Counted from the stretch's first letter, positions 11,750 through 23,985 are shown. The stretch: 64,000 bases of DNA from Gambelia wislizenii (GCA_030847615.1 JAUMIR010000001.1:88461501-88525500); one strand, 5' to 3'. Numbers and translations: made by a program. The notes: a model not told the origin generated them from the letters alone.

Positions 11750-12119
11750 GTTTAATGTGAATGCACAAGAGGAATGGTTCTACTGTTAGGCAGACAGTAG
11801 AGACCGCTTTCTCAGGTAAGAGATGTTAAGAGGTGATAGTCCACCTTAAACAGGCTTCCTGACCTCAGTTGCTTTATTGCCCCCAATGTTGAAGGAAGAA
11901 TTCAACTGTCAGCCTTTTGTATATGGAAGTAGGAAGGTGTCTCTTGTTCTCCTCAGGCAGCTGAATGTGAATGGAAAGGAAACTTGGAGGCTTAAACTAT
12001 GCAAGGGCTGTGAATTTGGTTTGCAGTGAGTTGGAAAAACCAACTTTTCTCTCAGTCCTCCTTTTTGCCTTCTAGTTGTAAGAGAACCGTGGGGGCAAAT
12101 TTGACATTTAATCCTCAGA

Positions 12120-12275
12120 CTCCTGGTGGCTGATGGCTTCCATATGGTGGAAAGATAAATCCACTCAAATTACTAGTCTGAACTTTAAAAGAACTAGCCA
12201 AGGCTCCGACCATCTTCTTGGGATAGGACTCAGCACATTGGATAGCTCCTTTAGTCCAGTCTAAAACCAGGAGCA
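12120..12275 (+). repeat. Unclassified dispersed repeat, copy 2
   Basis: Second copy of the repeat at 10015-10175 (AGTCTGAACTTTAAAAGAACTAGCCAAG...AGTCTAAAACCAGG). Confidence 0.5.
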
Positions 12276-12277
12276 CT

Positions 12278-12278
12278 A

Positions 12279-12328
<50 letters not shown>
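12278..12328. repeat. (AC)n(GA)n microsatellite
   Basis: Compound dinucleotide tract: about eight AC units followed by about fifteen AG units without interruption. Confidence 0.95.
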
Positions 12329-12329
<1 letters not shown>

Positions 12330-12631
12330 CCTCCAGATGGCACTTAGTCTAACAGAGAGGTACCTATGGGATTTTCTATATCAGGTTCCAAAAAAATTGA
12401 GTGGGATATGTCATTTGATGTCTTGCCTCAGGCAGCAAAATAGGGTAGTTCCGTCACTAAAAAAGATAGCAAAAGAGGACACAGATTTGCATAAAAATCT
12501 GCACATGCTAGTTTATCTACCTTTATGCACCTTTAGAAATGATTGTAACAATTATAATAGAACTATAGAATATCTCAGTATAGTGCGGGAGATTGGGAAC
12601 AGTGAGTGACTGCTCAATCTGGTGCTGTCCA

Positions 12632-12844
12632 GGGGCCTCTTCACACCACACAATCACAGCACTAACTACTATGGCCAGATCCTATGGAATCCTGGCATTT
12701 GTAGTCTGGTGAGGCATTGGAGCTCTCTGGCTGAGAATGCTAAGTACCCCTCCCTGAAGTGCACATCCCAGGATTCCATAGGATGGAACCATGGCAATTT
12801 AAGTGGAACCATAGCACTTTAACTGTGTCGTGTGAAAGAGACCC
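12632..12844. mobile_element. Fold-back MITE
   Basis: Termini GGGGCCTCTTCACACCACAC and GTGTCGTGTGAAAGAGACCC are imperfect inverted repeats. The interior ATCCTATGGAATCCTGGCA is mirrored by CCCAGGATTCCATAGGAT. The target duplication is unclear. Related to 7907-8121. Confidence 0.65.
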
Positions 12845-14597
12845 AGGTTCTACCTGGTAGTAGTGATGATCCAGCCATCTTGAACAGAGGCAATTTTTAC
12901 ATGATCAGTGTGATGTATGACACATGGCGCAATAATATAGACTTTTCTGTGTTGGTACAGATACGTAATTGTTATAAGCTTACACAAATTTGCAGAGAGA
13001 GATGGGAAAGAAGGAGACATAAAGGCTTGGTTGAACTAGGGCCACAAATTATTAAAACCTAGTTATGAGAATGATTAGCAGTGGAGGACTGGTGTGTGGT
13101 GGCAACCTACCTCTAACTGAAGGCCTAAAGCCTGTCACATTTAGAGGACTACTGTCAGTAAAGAGAAAGGAGTGAAGCAACATTTCCATCCCAATTCCAG
13201 AGCCATACCACAAAGTGTGGAGTATAATCTTCCCCAAAGCCCCCTCTCCTGGTGCCACACCACTCTGATTAGATGTTAATGGCTTGCCATAAAGATCCAT
13301 TCATGTCCTGCTTTCCTTTTTGGTATTTAACTAGACTTGGACTGAGCAGATCTTCAAACAGAGAAACACTGTGAAGCCAAAGATGGTTTTCTTGACAGCT
13401 TTTTAAAAAGAGGAGTGCTCCCTATAAAATAGGACATGTGGCCAGCTTACAGCAAAATACCTGCAGAGCTCTCCACCCCAGAGTGTTTGAAGCAGCCAAA
13501 CAGTGCTAGTGCCAGCATCCCTCCTTTCTCCAACTTCCTGCCTCACATGTTTTTTCTCATTAAAATGCATTTGTTCACTGCCTCCTTGCCCTCCATCACG
13601 CATACATTAATCTTCCTACTTATTTCAGCTGCCTAAGCCTCTGGCTGAGGCCTTTCAAGAATGTGCAAGAGTGTTTTCAAGGGAGGACAGGTATGTCGAT
13701 GAGAACAGCTCTTAACTCATTTCCATACTCTGACATTTGCAACTTTGGTAGCTAATTATTTAATAGCCTGATTTGGCAATACCTGCCTCATGAGAATGAA
13801 TCTGAGAAAAGAAATGTGTGCTTATACCCATACCCTCCACACACTCACAAAGAGTTTATTGGACCATGTACTCTGGTGAGCTATGTGCTGATGTCTAAGA
13901 GATTTTAGAAGGCTCTTTATTTTCTCTTGTTATTTTTTTTTTTAAATAAAGGTTATTTTGCCAGTGCCTGGGGCAAACCAGATCCTTAACACCTCATCCT
14001 ATTTATCATAAAAAAAAACACACCTGTCTCTGGTATTTTTTTACAGTCTGCTCACAGGAAAGACTAGAGGCTCCACAAAGAAGCTTCCTATAATTCCATG
14101 CTGGCACAGATGTAGAGTGATCATCTTTTGTATACCTCTTTGCTTGCTTAATGGCTGATAATATTGTGTGCGTGGGCGCTATTGTCTGGAAACTGTTTGT
14201 TCAATAGCCTACAATGGTTGCTAGCTCCTACTCACCAGGATGGGGAAACAAGATGAAGAAATAGCTGGAAGAAGGAGCCTTGGGGACTCACTGTAGAAAC
14301 TGTTTGCTTTGTGTGGGGAGTGGGGATGGCAGTCGGGCTAACACTGCTATAGGACAGGCAGGCAGCACTGTCTTGTCTGTTTCGATCTCTCATTCAATAG
14401 AAACAAATCCCTTCAGGGCTGTCCTTGGAACTTCTCAGGGCCAAATTAGACTTAATGTTGAATGTGTCTTTTTGCATTTTCTTGGCAGGGTTTCTCAAAG
14501 TACAAGTAGCATAGCTGGGGGAGCTGATCTATTGATACTGCAGCACATGGAGAGAGGGAGAATAACTGTGAAGTTGAAGGGTTTCATGGCTGGCTTC
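12845..14597. other. No recognisable feature
   Basis: About 1.75 kb of unassigned sequence. No frame carries a recognisable domain and no termini of a mobile element are evident. Confidence 0.4.
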
Positions 14598-14599
14598 CA

Positions 14600-15375
14600 T
14601 AGTTTTTTTGTGGGGGTTTTCTGGGCTGTGAGGCTGTATTCTAGAAGAGTTTATTCCTGACGTTTCACCTGCATCTGTGGCTGGCATCTTCAGAGAATGA
14701 TGGTGTGTAGGTGTGTGGGGTTTATATAGTGTGAGTCCCTGTTGAAGACGATTAGCATGTAAATTTGTGTATTCAGTTGTTGGATGTTCAGTTCTTAGGG
14801 TGGGAGGATATGTGAGGAGGAGTAGTGTCTATTTAGCTCATGGTTCATTGTCTGCTGGGAAGCCTCTTGTCCCTGGGTGAGGTTCATTTGCATGTGTTGA
14901 GTTTGTATTTTGGTGTTTTTCAGGACTGGTAGCCAAACTTTGTTTATTTTTAACAACTATCAGGTCAGAATTCACAGGAAAGCTATTGAAATCCACAGAC
15001 ACCTGAATAACTTCAACAGGAAAGAGGAAACCCTAAAAGCAAACAGTCCTGAAAAACAGTCCTGAAAAACACCAAAATAAAAACTCAACACATGCAAATG
15101 AACTTCCCCCAGGGACAGGGGGCTTCCCAGCAGACAATGGACCATGAGCTAAATAGGCACTAATCCTCCTTGTAAATACTCCCACCCTAAAAACTGAACA
15201 TCCAACAACTGAATACACAAATTTACATACTAATCCTCTTCAACAGGGACTCACACTATATAAACCCCACACACCCCAATTCTCTGAAGATGCCAGCCAC
15301 AGATGCAGGTGAAACGTGAAGAATAAACTCTTCTAGAACATGGCCTCACAGCCCAGAAAAAACCCACAAAAAACC
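14600..15375. mobile_element. Penelope-like element: inverted terminal repeats with GIY-YIG remnant
   Basis: Two near-identical arms of about 330 bases (about 14602-14935 and 15050-15375) are in inverted orientation: GTTTCACCTGCATCTGTGGC in the left arm appears as its reverse complement near 15293-15316. The spacer at 14950-15035 translates on the plus strand to VRIHRKAIEIHRHLNNFNRK, which resembles the C-terminal GIY-YIG endonuclease region of Penelope-like elements (RE-AIEIxxH...NFNRKEE). Inverted terminal repeats with a 5'-truncated coding end are usual for Penelope-like elements. The RT is absent. Class assignment rests on this short peptide and the repeat layout. Confidence 0.65.
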
Positions 15376-16927
15376 TAAGGAGAATAACTATTTCCTCTCC
15401 TGCTCTGGTACAGAGGGAAAACCCTCCTCTGAAGCTAATATTTACCCTGAGTGCCGATAGGGGATTTATTTTCAAAGGAAATGTGAGGTTAGATAAATTT
15501 TCTTCAGGGCTGTACGAGGGAAAGAGAAGGTTAAATTAGTGCTTGGTGCCTGATGAGATCTCAATAATCACACCCAAGCTTGGAGATAAGTTATAAATAA
15601 ATGGTCAGTCTGAGAAATGGGAAAGTAAAAAGTGACTTTAACATTTTTTGTATCTGTAATGGTAACTACTTAGGGAAAATCGTACAATTCTAATTGTAAC
15701 TACGTACTTTAAAAAGTAACTTCCAAGCTCTTATAACTGTAACAAGACATAACATCCCCCACCTTTTTAATAATAACTCACAATTGGCTGCATTCTATAG
15801 TTCGGCTTGAGGTGGCCTTCCACAAGGTGATGGTAAATTGGGACGCCCCATGTGTCAGGGCTGGAGTTATGCATACAGGCACACACAACTTAGGAAAGCC
15901 CCCCTAAATTATTCAGAAGGTCACATCCCCATGTAAAGATTAAGTGGAAATCTCTGGAGACTAGTTAGACTGATAATGACTGGTCCTTTCTGGGTGTCTC
16001 TGGAGGTGAGACACTGACAGATCACATCAAAGCTGGTTGGAAGTCTAATTGTCATGCGAGATGCTGGTTTTCCACTTCCAGATCTCAAACTCAAAAGAGA
16101 GTTGCCTGTTACTCATCAGTCCTAAAACATTCCTTTCTTCCAAATCATTAACATATCTAGGGAACCATTGTTTAACTCTGGGAATCTCTGGTAAACATTT
16201 GTCCTCCTCGCAAAATCACCCCTTCAGGGGGAATATCAACTATAAATATTACCCCAAAACTCCATCTCAGTGTGCACAGACCCTTGTCCTTCCATCTCCA
16301 TGTTAATCTGTGATACCAGCCCTACTTCCTACCGCCTCCCCTCCCTTGTGTTTGTTTGCTGCCTGGCCATCCAAACTCAATTCTTTAGACCTTCTCTGCT
16401 CTTTGGATAAGTGTAATATAACCTATCATCCCTTCAATCTATTCCAAACACTTCCTACTCTTTTTGTGTGTGCTTGAAGTCTGAGTGATGGTGCAAATAC
16501 TTTAAAAATAATTTTTCAATAAAAACCATTTTAGTTTATTTTTGTTTTCTGGTCTTGAGTCCATTCAGTGAGTACTGGTATACACAGGTAAAAGAACTCA
16601 CAGTTATCCGGCCTCTCGCATGCCAATTTGAGCTAATTAAAATTCCACAAATCATAATTCGAACATGCATGGAAATTCCACACACCTCAGCAATTTGGGT
16701 AACATAACCTCCTCCTTCAGCTGATGCTATTTGCTTGTCTCAAAAATCTGAACATGTAATACAAAGGTGTGCATAAAGGTGCATCTAGTTTGGCCAACAC
16801 TAGCTGGGAACACAAGGGAGATATAGCAGTACTTGTGGTCTTCCCTTGGATGTACTTCTTCTCATACATCCCATTATATACAAGTATTTTTGTCCATGAC
16901 CTTAGAATCAAAGAAATGAAAACCACT
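15376..16927. other. No recognisable feature
   Basis: Unassigned sequence without clear coding or repeat structure. An AATAAAAACC motif lies near 16518. Confidence 0.4.
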
Positions 16928-17150
16928 TAGAATTGTAGCAGTACAGTATAGAACTGGAAGGGATCTGGGAGGTAATTTAATCCTACTCCTACTCAATACA
17001 TTGTCTACAGTGAGGGCACAGTTATAAATACTCCTGTCAGGTGGCCTCGGGTTAAATATCTCCACTGAAGCAGAATCCCCACCTCCCAAGGCTGTCGGTT
17101 CCTCTGTCAAGCAGCCCTTACCATTCACAACTGTCAAGCAGTCCTTATCA
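16928..17150 (-). mobile_element. Old CR1/L3-type LINE 3' fragment
   Basis: Minus-strand similarity to the CR1 3' end: GAACTGGAAGGGATCTGGGAGGT, then CAGAATCCCCACCTCCCAAGGCTGTCGGTTCC and CTGTCAAGCAG, matching the order seen in the younger CR1 at 19790. It is strongly diverged. Confidence 0.6.
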
Positions 17151-18199
17151 TTAGACCAGAGCTTACAAGTCTTTTGTTTTTAAAACTTCAGATCCCAGAA
17201 GCTACCAGCATTGCTAGCAATTATCGATGCTGAATATGAGAGTAACACTAAGACAACAACAACTTTTTTTCAAATGCTGCTGCAGACATTAAAAACTTTC
17301 TATGGGTAAGCACTTTTTTAAAAAAAATGAAGATTGAGATGGAGGGGAACCCATGTGGATCATGGTGTGTGACAGTCCTACATGCATGGCGTTATCTCTG
17401 AAATCCCAAGAAGATAATTGAACCTGTCCTGTGGCTATCAGCATTTTACCACTAGTGGTGCATCATCTGACAGGTGTACCCGTTTCCTTAAGATCTTTTG
17501 GAATGTAGGCAGAAGATGCTGGGACATACCTCCTGGATCACGCATAAAAGCTGATGAAATATCTTTGGCTGGATTTGGAATCAAATTGTCATTTACAAGT
17601 TGCTTCAGTGAGCATTCAGAAACATTACTGCCCAGTCTGTGACTGTGTGCAACTCTGCTTTTGCAGCCTTGAACTGAATAGGACTGTTTCATAGTGGTGC
17701 AATAGTTCAATCTGCAGGCATAACAGGACTTACACTTGCAAGGAATCAATGAAATGGACCTCATGGAGAAGGTCTTGAAACAAAAGTCTGCTTAGTTAGA
17801 TGGTGTGGTCACTTGCATAGCTAACCAACAGGATACCAACCACAGTCAGTCTCACCTCTGCAAACACTTTTCCTGATCATACTGTTCCTGATCATACTGT
17901 TCCTGATCATATACACTGATGGTGCCCCCATTGTATTGTATTCCAGCCTTTACATAATGGTTATTGGTTATGTATACTTTTGCCTGTCCACACTCACCCC
18001 ACATCACCAGCCATGGCTCAAATTAAATTATTTGATTAAACAAACTCATGAAACAGACTTGCACCTCCAGGAGCTGCAAGTCCCATCAACCCTAGCCAGC
18101 ATAGCTAATAGTGAGGGATCATGGAGTTGCAGTTCACCAACATCCAGAAATTCACTTGTTTTCTATCCCCCAACTAAAAACATTTATTTATGAAGAATA
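17151..18199. other. Unassigned DNA with a short 3-copy tandem repeat
   Basis: At 17871-17910 the unit TTCCTGATCATACTG occurs three times in a row, the last one partial. About 18058-18150 resembles an old hAT-like MITE (CTGCAAGTCCCATCAACCC...GGAGTTGCAGTTCACC). I see no gene. Confidence 0.45.
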
Positions 18200-19298
18200 A
18201 GGCAATGGTAGGGCCATTGCGTGGAGAAGATGGCGAAATGCTAACAGGGGACAGAGAAAAGGCAGAGCTACTCAACACCTTCTTTGCCTCAGTCTTTTCC
18301 CAAAAGGAGAACAATGCTTAACCTGGGTAAAATGGAGCAGACTATGCAGTAGGGGAAATGCAGCACAGAATAGGTAAAGAGGTAGTTCAGGAATACCTGA
18401 CTACTCTAAATTAATTCAAGTCTCCAGAGCCAGATGAACTACATCCAAGGGTATTAAAAGAACTGGCAGAAGTAACCTCAGAACCACTGTCAATAATCTT
18501 TGAGAATTCCTGAAGAACAGGAGAGGTCCGAGCAGACTGGAGGAAGGTAAATGTTGTCCCCACCTTTAAAAAGGCAGGGGAAAAAGGACCCAAATAATTA
18601 GCACCCAGTCAGCTTGACATCAATACTAGGAAAGATTCTAGAGCAGATCATTAAACAGACAGTCTGTAAGCACTTAGAAAGGAATACCATGATCACTAAA
18701 AGTCAATATGGGTTTCTGAAAAACCAGACTAATGCCAGACTAAAATCCCAGACTAATCTTATCTCTTCTTCTTGTTGTTGTTGATAGAATTACAAATTGG
18801 TAGATGAAGGGGAATGCTGTGGATGTAGTGTATCTCGATTTCAGGAAGGTCTTTGACAAGGTGTTCCATGATATCCTTGCAAAAAAGTTAGTAACCTGTA
18901 GGCTAGACAATGCGACTGTTACGTGGATTTGTAATTGGTTGACCGACCAAACCCAAAGGATAGTCACCAGTGGCTCCTCTTCATCATGGAGAGAAGTGAC
19001 CAGTGGGGTGCCACAGGGTTCTGTCCTGGGCCCAGTGCTATTCAACATCTTTATTAATGACTTGGATGAGGGAATAGAGGGCATGTTTATCAAGTTTGCA
19101 GATGACACCAAATTAGAAGGGATAGCTAATACCCCAGAGGACAGGATCAGAATACAAAATGACCTTGACAGATTAGAAGCTGGGCCAATACTAACAAAAT
19201 GAATTCCAACAGGGAGAAATGTAGGATACTACACTTAGGCAATAACAATGAAAAGCATAGATATAGGATGACTGCATCAATAGAAGTATAGTGTCTAG
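18200..19298 (+). pseudogene. CR1 LINE ORF2 (RT part), 5' segment of split copy
   Basis: The plus strand carries CR1 ORF2 sequence. The upstream part (GAGAAGGAAG...PDELHPRVLKEL-type translation) is interrupted by stops and shifts. The frame 18804-19202 encodes the RT core with [30 protein letters not shown] and FADDTKL (catalytic aspartates kept). After a shortened stretch the copy reaches the GCATCAATAGAAGTATAGTG segment and is cut by the Harbinger-like element at 19299. It resumes at 20472. Stops and an internal deletion make it non-functional. Confidence 0.88.
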
Positions 19299-20471
19299 GG
19301 AGATTATCAGATGGGCTAAATATGGTGTGACAACAATGCCAGGAGATCATGAAAGGGCTTTCCTTTCAGACAATGTTGTCACTGAGTCATCATGCTCCCG
19401 TGCTGCTTCCATTCTGCCAGTGCTCCTTTTTATTCATGGGCTAAGCCGTGAATAGTTTGCCCATTCCGTTTCTGTATCGGAATGATAGGTGAGTGAAAAG
19501 GTTCCTGTTATGCTCCCGTGATGCCAGTGTCAGTGGAAGGTCTGTCTCCAAACACTTCCGGATGTGATCAGGAGATAGAGGTAAGTGACACACTTTTTTG
19601 TATCCTCCCCGGGTTACTTGTGTTTTTTTTAAGTGCATTTTTGTGCTTGCTGTCACTTTTTGATCTTCCTTCTACTTTTTATTTTTTAATTTTCCCTGCG
19701 CTTGTCCTCTCACGAGAATGGCTCAGGATTTCAAACCAGGAAGTGAATGCAGCTCTGTGAGAGTTCCATTCATTTCTGGGCTGCTGAGTCATAGAATCAT
19801 AGAATCATAGAACTGTAGAGTTGGAAGAGACCACAAGGGCGATCCAGTCCAACCCCCTGCCATGCAGAAAATCATGATCAAAGCATCCCCAACAGATGGC
19901 AATCCAGCCTCTGTTTAAAGCCCTCCAAAGAAGGAGACCCCACCATGCTCTGAGGGAGTGTGTTCCACTGCCAAACAGCTCTTACTGTCAGAAAGTTCCT
20001 CCTAATGTTGAGGTGGAATCTCTGTTCCTGGAGCTTGCATCCATTGCTCCGTGTTCTAGTCTCTGGAGCAGCATAAGACAAGCTTGCTCCATCCTCAATG
20101 TGACACCACTTCAAATACTTAAACAGGGCTATCATATCGCCCCTTAACCGTCTTTTTTTCAGGCTAAACATACCCAGCTCCCTAAGTCTTTCCTCATAAG
20201 GCATGGTTTCCAGACCTTTCACCATTTTAGTTGCCCTCCTCTGGACACGCTCCAATTTGTCAATATCCTTTTTGAATTGTGGTGCCCAGAACTGGACACA
20301 GTATTCTAGGTGAGGCCTGACTAAGACAGAATAGAGTGGCACTATTACTTCCCTTGATCTAGACAATAAAGAGCAGGGGATGGACACTCTATAAGGGGAT
20401 GAGGATGGGAGAGGGGCAGGAGAGAACATAGCAAGACGGGACACTATTTTTGTCCCTGTCTGATAATCTCC
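19299..20471 (+). mobile_element. Harbinger-like non-autonomous element, split by CR1
   Basis: Termini GGAGATTATCAGATGGG and CTGTCTGATAATCTCC are inverted repeats. It is flanked by TAG at 19296-19298 and 20472-20474. Removing the element and one TAG restores GTGTCTAGATCAAGGGAAG, which matches the uninterrupted CR1 at 9365 (GTGTCCAGATCAAGGGAAG). Without the nested CR1 (19790-20365) it is about 600 bp. Its interior contains GATAGAG|GTAAGTGACAC, shared with the elements at 29769, 40124 and 44900. Confidence 0.85.
19790..20365 (-). mobile_element. CR1 LINE 3' end nested in Harbinger-like element
   Basis: On the minus strand this reads [39 protein letters not shown] and WNTLPQSMVGSPSLEGFKQR, then the CR1 3' UTR and a (ATTCTATG)n-type tail, seen on the plus strand as ATAGAATCATAGAATCATAGA at 19791. 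It is 5'-truncated at GATCTAGACA and then rejoins the MITE. The minus frame continues into MITE sequence before stopping, so the first ~30 residues of that frame are not CR1. Confidence 0.92.
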
Positions 20472-21015
20472 TAGATCAAGGGAAGTAATAGTGCCACTCT
20501 ATTCTGCTTTGGTCAGATCTCTCCTGGAATACTGTGTCCAGTTCTGGGCACCACAATTCAAGAAGGATACTGACAAGCTGGAACGCCCAGAGGAGGGCAA
20601 CCAAAATGGTGGGAGATATGGAAACCATGTCCTATGAGGAGCGGCTTAGGGAGCTAGGAATGTTTAGCATGGAGAAGAGAAGGTTAAGAGGTGACATGAT
20701 AGCCATGTTTAAATATTTGAAAGGATGTCATACTGAGGATGGAGCAAGCTTGTTTTCTGCTGCTCCAGAGACTAGGACATGGAGCAATGGACTCAAACTA
20801 CAGGAAAAGAGATTCCATCTAAACACTAGGAAGAACTTCCTGACAGTAAGAGCTATTCAGCAGTGGAATGCACTACATCAGAGTGTGGTGGATCCTTCTT
20901 CTTTGGAGGTTTTTAAACAGAGGCTGGATGGCCATCTGTCAGGGGTGTTTTGATTGTGTATTCTTGCAAGGCAGGGGTTGGACTGGATGGCCCTTGTGTT
21001 CTCTTCCAACTCTAT
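20472..21015 (+). pseudogene. CR1 LINE ORF2 C-terminus and 3' UTR, 3' segment of split copy
   Basis: Continuation of the CR1 at 18200-19298 beyond the Harbinger-like insertion. The frame at 20534-20953 encodes [34 protein letters not shown] and SSLEVFKQRLDGHLSGVF, with a frameshift near 20585 (AACGCCCAG lacks a base of the usual GTCCAG). The 3' UTR GGTTGGACTGGATGGCC is cut in its tail by a MITE at 21016. The remaining TATGATTCTATGAT tail lies at 21347-21361. Confidence 0.9.
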
Positions 21016-21346
21016 GGAGATTTTCAGACACTCTTAAAAACCCCGGCAGAGGTCAGGAGGAGGATGGTGCTTTCCCACTTCTGGCGATCAATTTCGCATG
21101 CCCCATCCTCCTCCCATCCTTCCTCCGTGCTTCCTCTGTGCTGGAGGGACGAGAAAGGTGCTGCTTTTCATTGATGGAAGTTTCCATCAATGAAAAGTGA
21201 CACCTTTCTCATCCCTCCAGCATGGAGGAAGCATGAGCGAAGGACGGGAGGAGGACGGCGTTGTGTGAAATTGATCACCGGAAGTGGGACAGCACTGTCC
21301 TCCTCCCGAACTCTGTGGGTTTTTTAAAGAGTGTCTGAAAAAGTCC
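21016..21346. mobile_element. Palindromic MITE, TAT duplication, in CR1 tail
   Basis: Termini GGAGATTTTCAGACACTC and GAGTGTCTGAAAAAGTCC. The whole element folds back on a centre near 21180 (TTCATTGATGGAAG / CTTCCATCAATGAA). TAT flanks it at 21013-21015 and 21347-21349. Removing it restores the CR1 end CTCTATGATTCTATGAT. A related fold-back is at 49579. Confidence 0.85.
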
Positions 21347-21361
21347 TATGATTCTATGATC

Positions 21362-22497
21362 TGCAAGAAACAATAAATGAAACTGGCCTAATAAAGAAGG
21401 TCTTTAAAGAAAAGGCTGCTTGGTTGGGATGAGAACATCATAGAGGGAAGGGTTAACATCAAAGAACTTCTACATATGTGCCTGCCAAGCAGCTGACTTT
21501 CTAATTGACATAATTTCATAGAAATCAAAAGGAGGTTCATGGAGTGTAAGCCGGCCTGTGATGTCTGGTCCGCTGAATACTGACTGCACATCTGGAGAAT
21601 CTCATTTCATATTCTGAATTGGAGAAGAACATCTTGGAAAAAGAAATCGGTTCACCATGCCACAGAACATAATGAGCTGAACATATGCATTTACCAAACT
21701 GGATAACTATGAATTCAGTCACATCACATATCCCATGCTGCTTTATTGGCAACCTTGTACGTATTACCTGTTGGAGTGCTTGGGTTATTCACACAGCTTT
21801 TAAAAGCTACCTCAGTGGACTACAACTTCCAGAATCACCCAGCCAGCATGGATGCCAGCATCAGAGCAAACTTGTTTATGAACTTTCCTGGAGAGAAGCA
21901 GAAGCCCCAGGTGATAGCTAACTTTGCAGTTGGAGCCACAACCAAGTCAAAATGAGAGATTTCTGCACCTTAGCCTGAAGTGAATCTTCAGGAACATCAT
22001 TAAAAGAAAATTCTACTCCTCACTTCTATCAACTTGTAAGGCCAACATTTCACCCTTGGCTCTTGCGGCCCTTTTAATCTTCAAAGTGCTTACAAACACT
22101 AATGGCATTAATTAAGTGTTCCTGCCTTCCTTCCTGTTAAGAAAGCTGTTTAAGCTGAATGTAGTTTTTTTTTCTCCTGTGGGCATCTCTGATTAGCAAT
22201 CAAATGAATACATTTCTTGCTAAATTTAATAGGTGAGATGTGAAGAGGAGCAGGAACTGACAGGAAGAGAGGGAGACAAGGGGGTGATTGGCAGCTGACA
22301 GGGCGGGCACTTGGGATGCCCTCTTTAGCCTGGCATCTCCTGATTTTGTTGAGGCTGCTTATAATCCAATTTAATGCATGTTTACAAGGACAAGCAAGTT
22401 CAGCTGTGCTCAGTGAGGGCTTGTGTCTAAACCAGTGTGTACACTATGTGCGTGCTACCTTGAACACATGTAGCAGCAACTTAAACCACTCTGAATA
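21362..22497. other. No recognisable feature
   Basis: Unassigned sequence. A phrase near 21815-21850 (GACTACAACTTCCAGAATCACCC) resembles an old hAT-like MITE, but no termini are clear. Confidence 0.4.
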
Positions 22498-22673
22498 CAG
22501 TCGGATTCTGTATCCATGGATTCAATTATTCATGGCTTGAAAATATATATTTTAAAATTTTTTAAATCCAAACGGCAAACTTTGCTGTTCACCATTTTAT
22601 ATAAGGGATGCCATTTTACTATGCCACTGTATATAATGGGACTTGAGCATCCACAAATTTTGGTATCTGTGAC
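22498..22673. mobile_element. Tigger-like MITE, 3' terminus lost
   Basis: Starts TA|CAGTCGGATTCTGTATCCATGG and contains CACTGTATATAATGGGACTTGAGCATCC, as in the Tigger-like MITE at 1564. It ends near GGTATCTGTGACG without the mirrored terminus. Confidence 0.6.
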
Positions 22674-23042
22674 GAACATGTTGCTGAGTGAATGGGAAGA
22701 GAGCATGAGGGAGTCAGTCCCAGAGCAGGAGACTGTAATGGGAGGAGGTCCTAGAGTTTGAAAGATGTGTATGACAGTTGAGAGGGTCAGTTTAAGTTTA
22801 AGTTTATGACTGTTTGTTTTTGTGTGCACTTGAGTGATGATTGTGTGCAGTATGGTCTGCGCTTGAAAGAGTGTTGAGGCTGAATGGATTATATAGTGAG
22901 TGAAAATTAAAGAGAATAAGAAAGAGTGATTGAATCTGGTCGTTATCTGATTTTATTAAAGGCTCAAAGAATATCATTTGAGCTTTTATATGTAACTGGT
23001 CACCACAGAGTGGGACTAAGAGATATTTTAGCAATTAACAAA

Positions 23043-23575
23043 GAACGTTATCAGACTAGCCCCTTAAAACGTCCTTTTGCCAGCACAAAACAAAACATTT
23101 TTATGCCGGCAAAAGAATGTTCCCCCTGCACTTACCTTCCTTTCCCAGTTCACTTCCTTGTTTGAAATCCTGTGGGACTTTGTTGCACGCGAAATTTAAA
23201 AATAAAAACAAAAATTTAAAGCATAAAAAGTTTTTAAAGCACATATACACACATTTTAAAGGTCCCAAGTAACCAGCGGAGGGTCATAAAAAGAGCAAAA
23301 CTTACATGGATGTTCCAGTCTCACCCAGAAGTGTTTGCACTGGACCAACTATTCTCGCTACAGTCACCAGAGTTAAATGGCCCAAGGTTTCACATGTCAG
23401 CAAAGCTGGCATTAAAGCACCATGGGGGATCTATTGATGGCTTCAGCTGCCAATAAAAAGGCATGGGTTTGGGGCTTAATTTAACTGCGAAAGGGCGACG
23501 TTGTCTGATCTGTGTGCCCTTTTGCGGTTATGTGGCGTCATTATGACACCTTATTTCACATGTGCGATAAAGTCC
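23043..23575 (-). mobile_element. Harbinger-like non-autonomous element
   Basis: Ends GAACGTTATCAGACTAG and ACATGTGCGATAAAGTCC are imperfect inverted repeats flanked by AAA on both sides (23040-23042, 23576-23578). In reverse orientation the interior (CTTACATGGATGTTCC...CACCCAGAAGTGTTT) matches the internal segment of the elements at 19299, 29769, 40124 and 44900. Confidence 0.65.
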
Positions 23576-23889
23576 AAAGATGGAGGCACAGTTTGAAGTA
23601 TTGCTGTTACAAACATTCAGTTAATGAACCAATCTTTGTGTTTTGCTTATAAAGTCCAGACTGCTCATGAATTATTCCCCTCACTGACATCTATTAGGTA
23701 CACTTACCAATTCAGTACACAGAAGCTCATGTACTATCCACAGAAAGTCAGACTCCAGTCCACTTTGAAAGAAAGGTGGCAGTGGAAGTGGAGAGGTGGC
23801 CAGGCTGAATAATTGGGTAAATTCATCTGGTGATCCTCTCCTCCACAGTCTCCGCAGGGGGTCCTAGAACCAAACCCCAACAGATACAT

Positions 23890-23985
23890 CGGGCCCACTG
23901 TACACAATGATTTGCTCTCCTTTCTTTCTACCTTTCTGCCACCATGGGACCCAAGGCAGCTTAAAATACAACTACAACAATTTAT
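23890..23985. repeat. Dispersed repeat C, left of copia insertion
   Basis: CTTTCTACCTTTCTGCCACCATGGGACCCAAGGCAGCTTAAAATAC is the same start as the repeat at 5480 (CTTTCTCCCAATATAGGGACTCAAGGCAGC). The copia element interrupts it. The A-rich continuation resumes at 29551. Confidence 0.6.
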
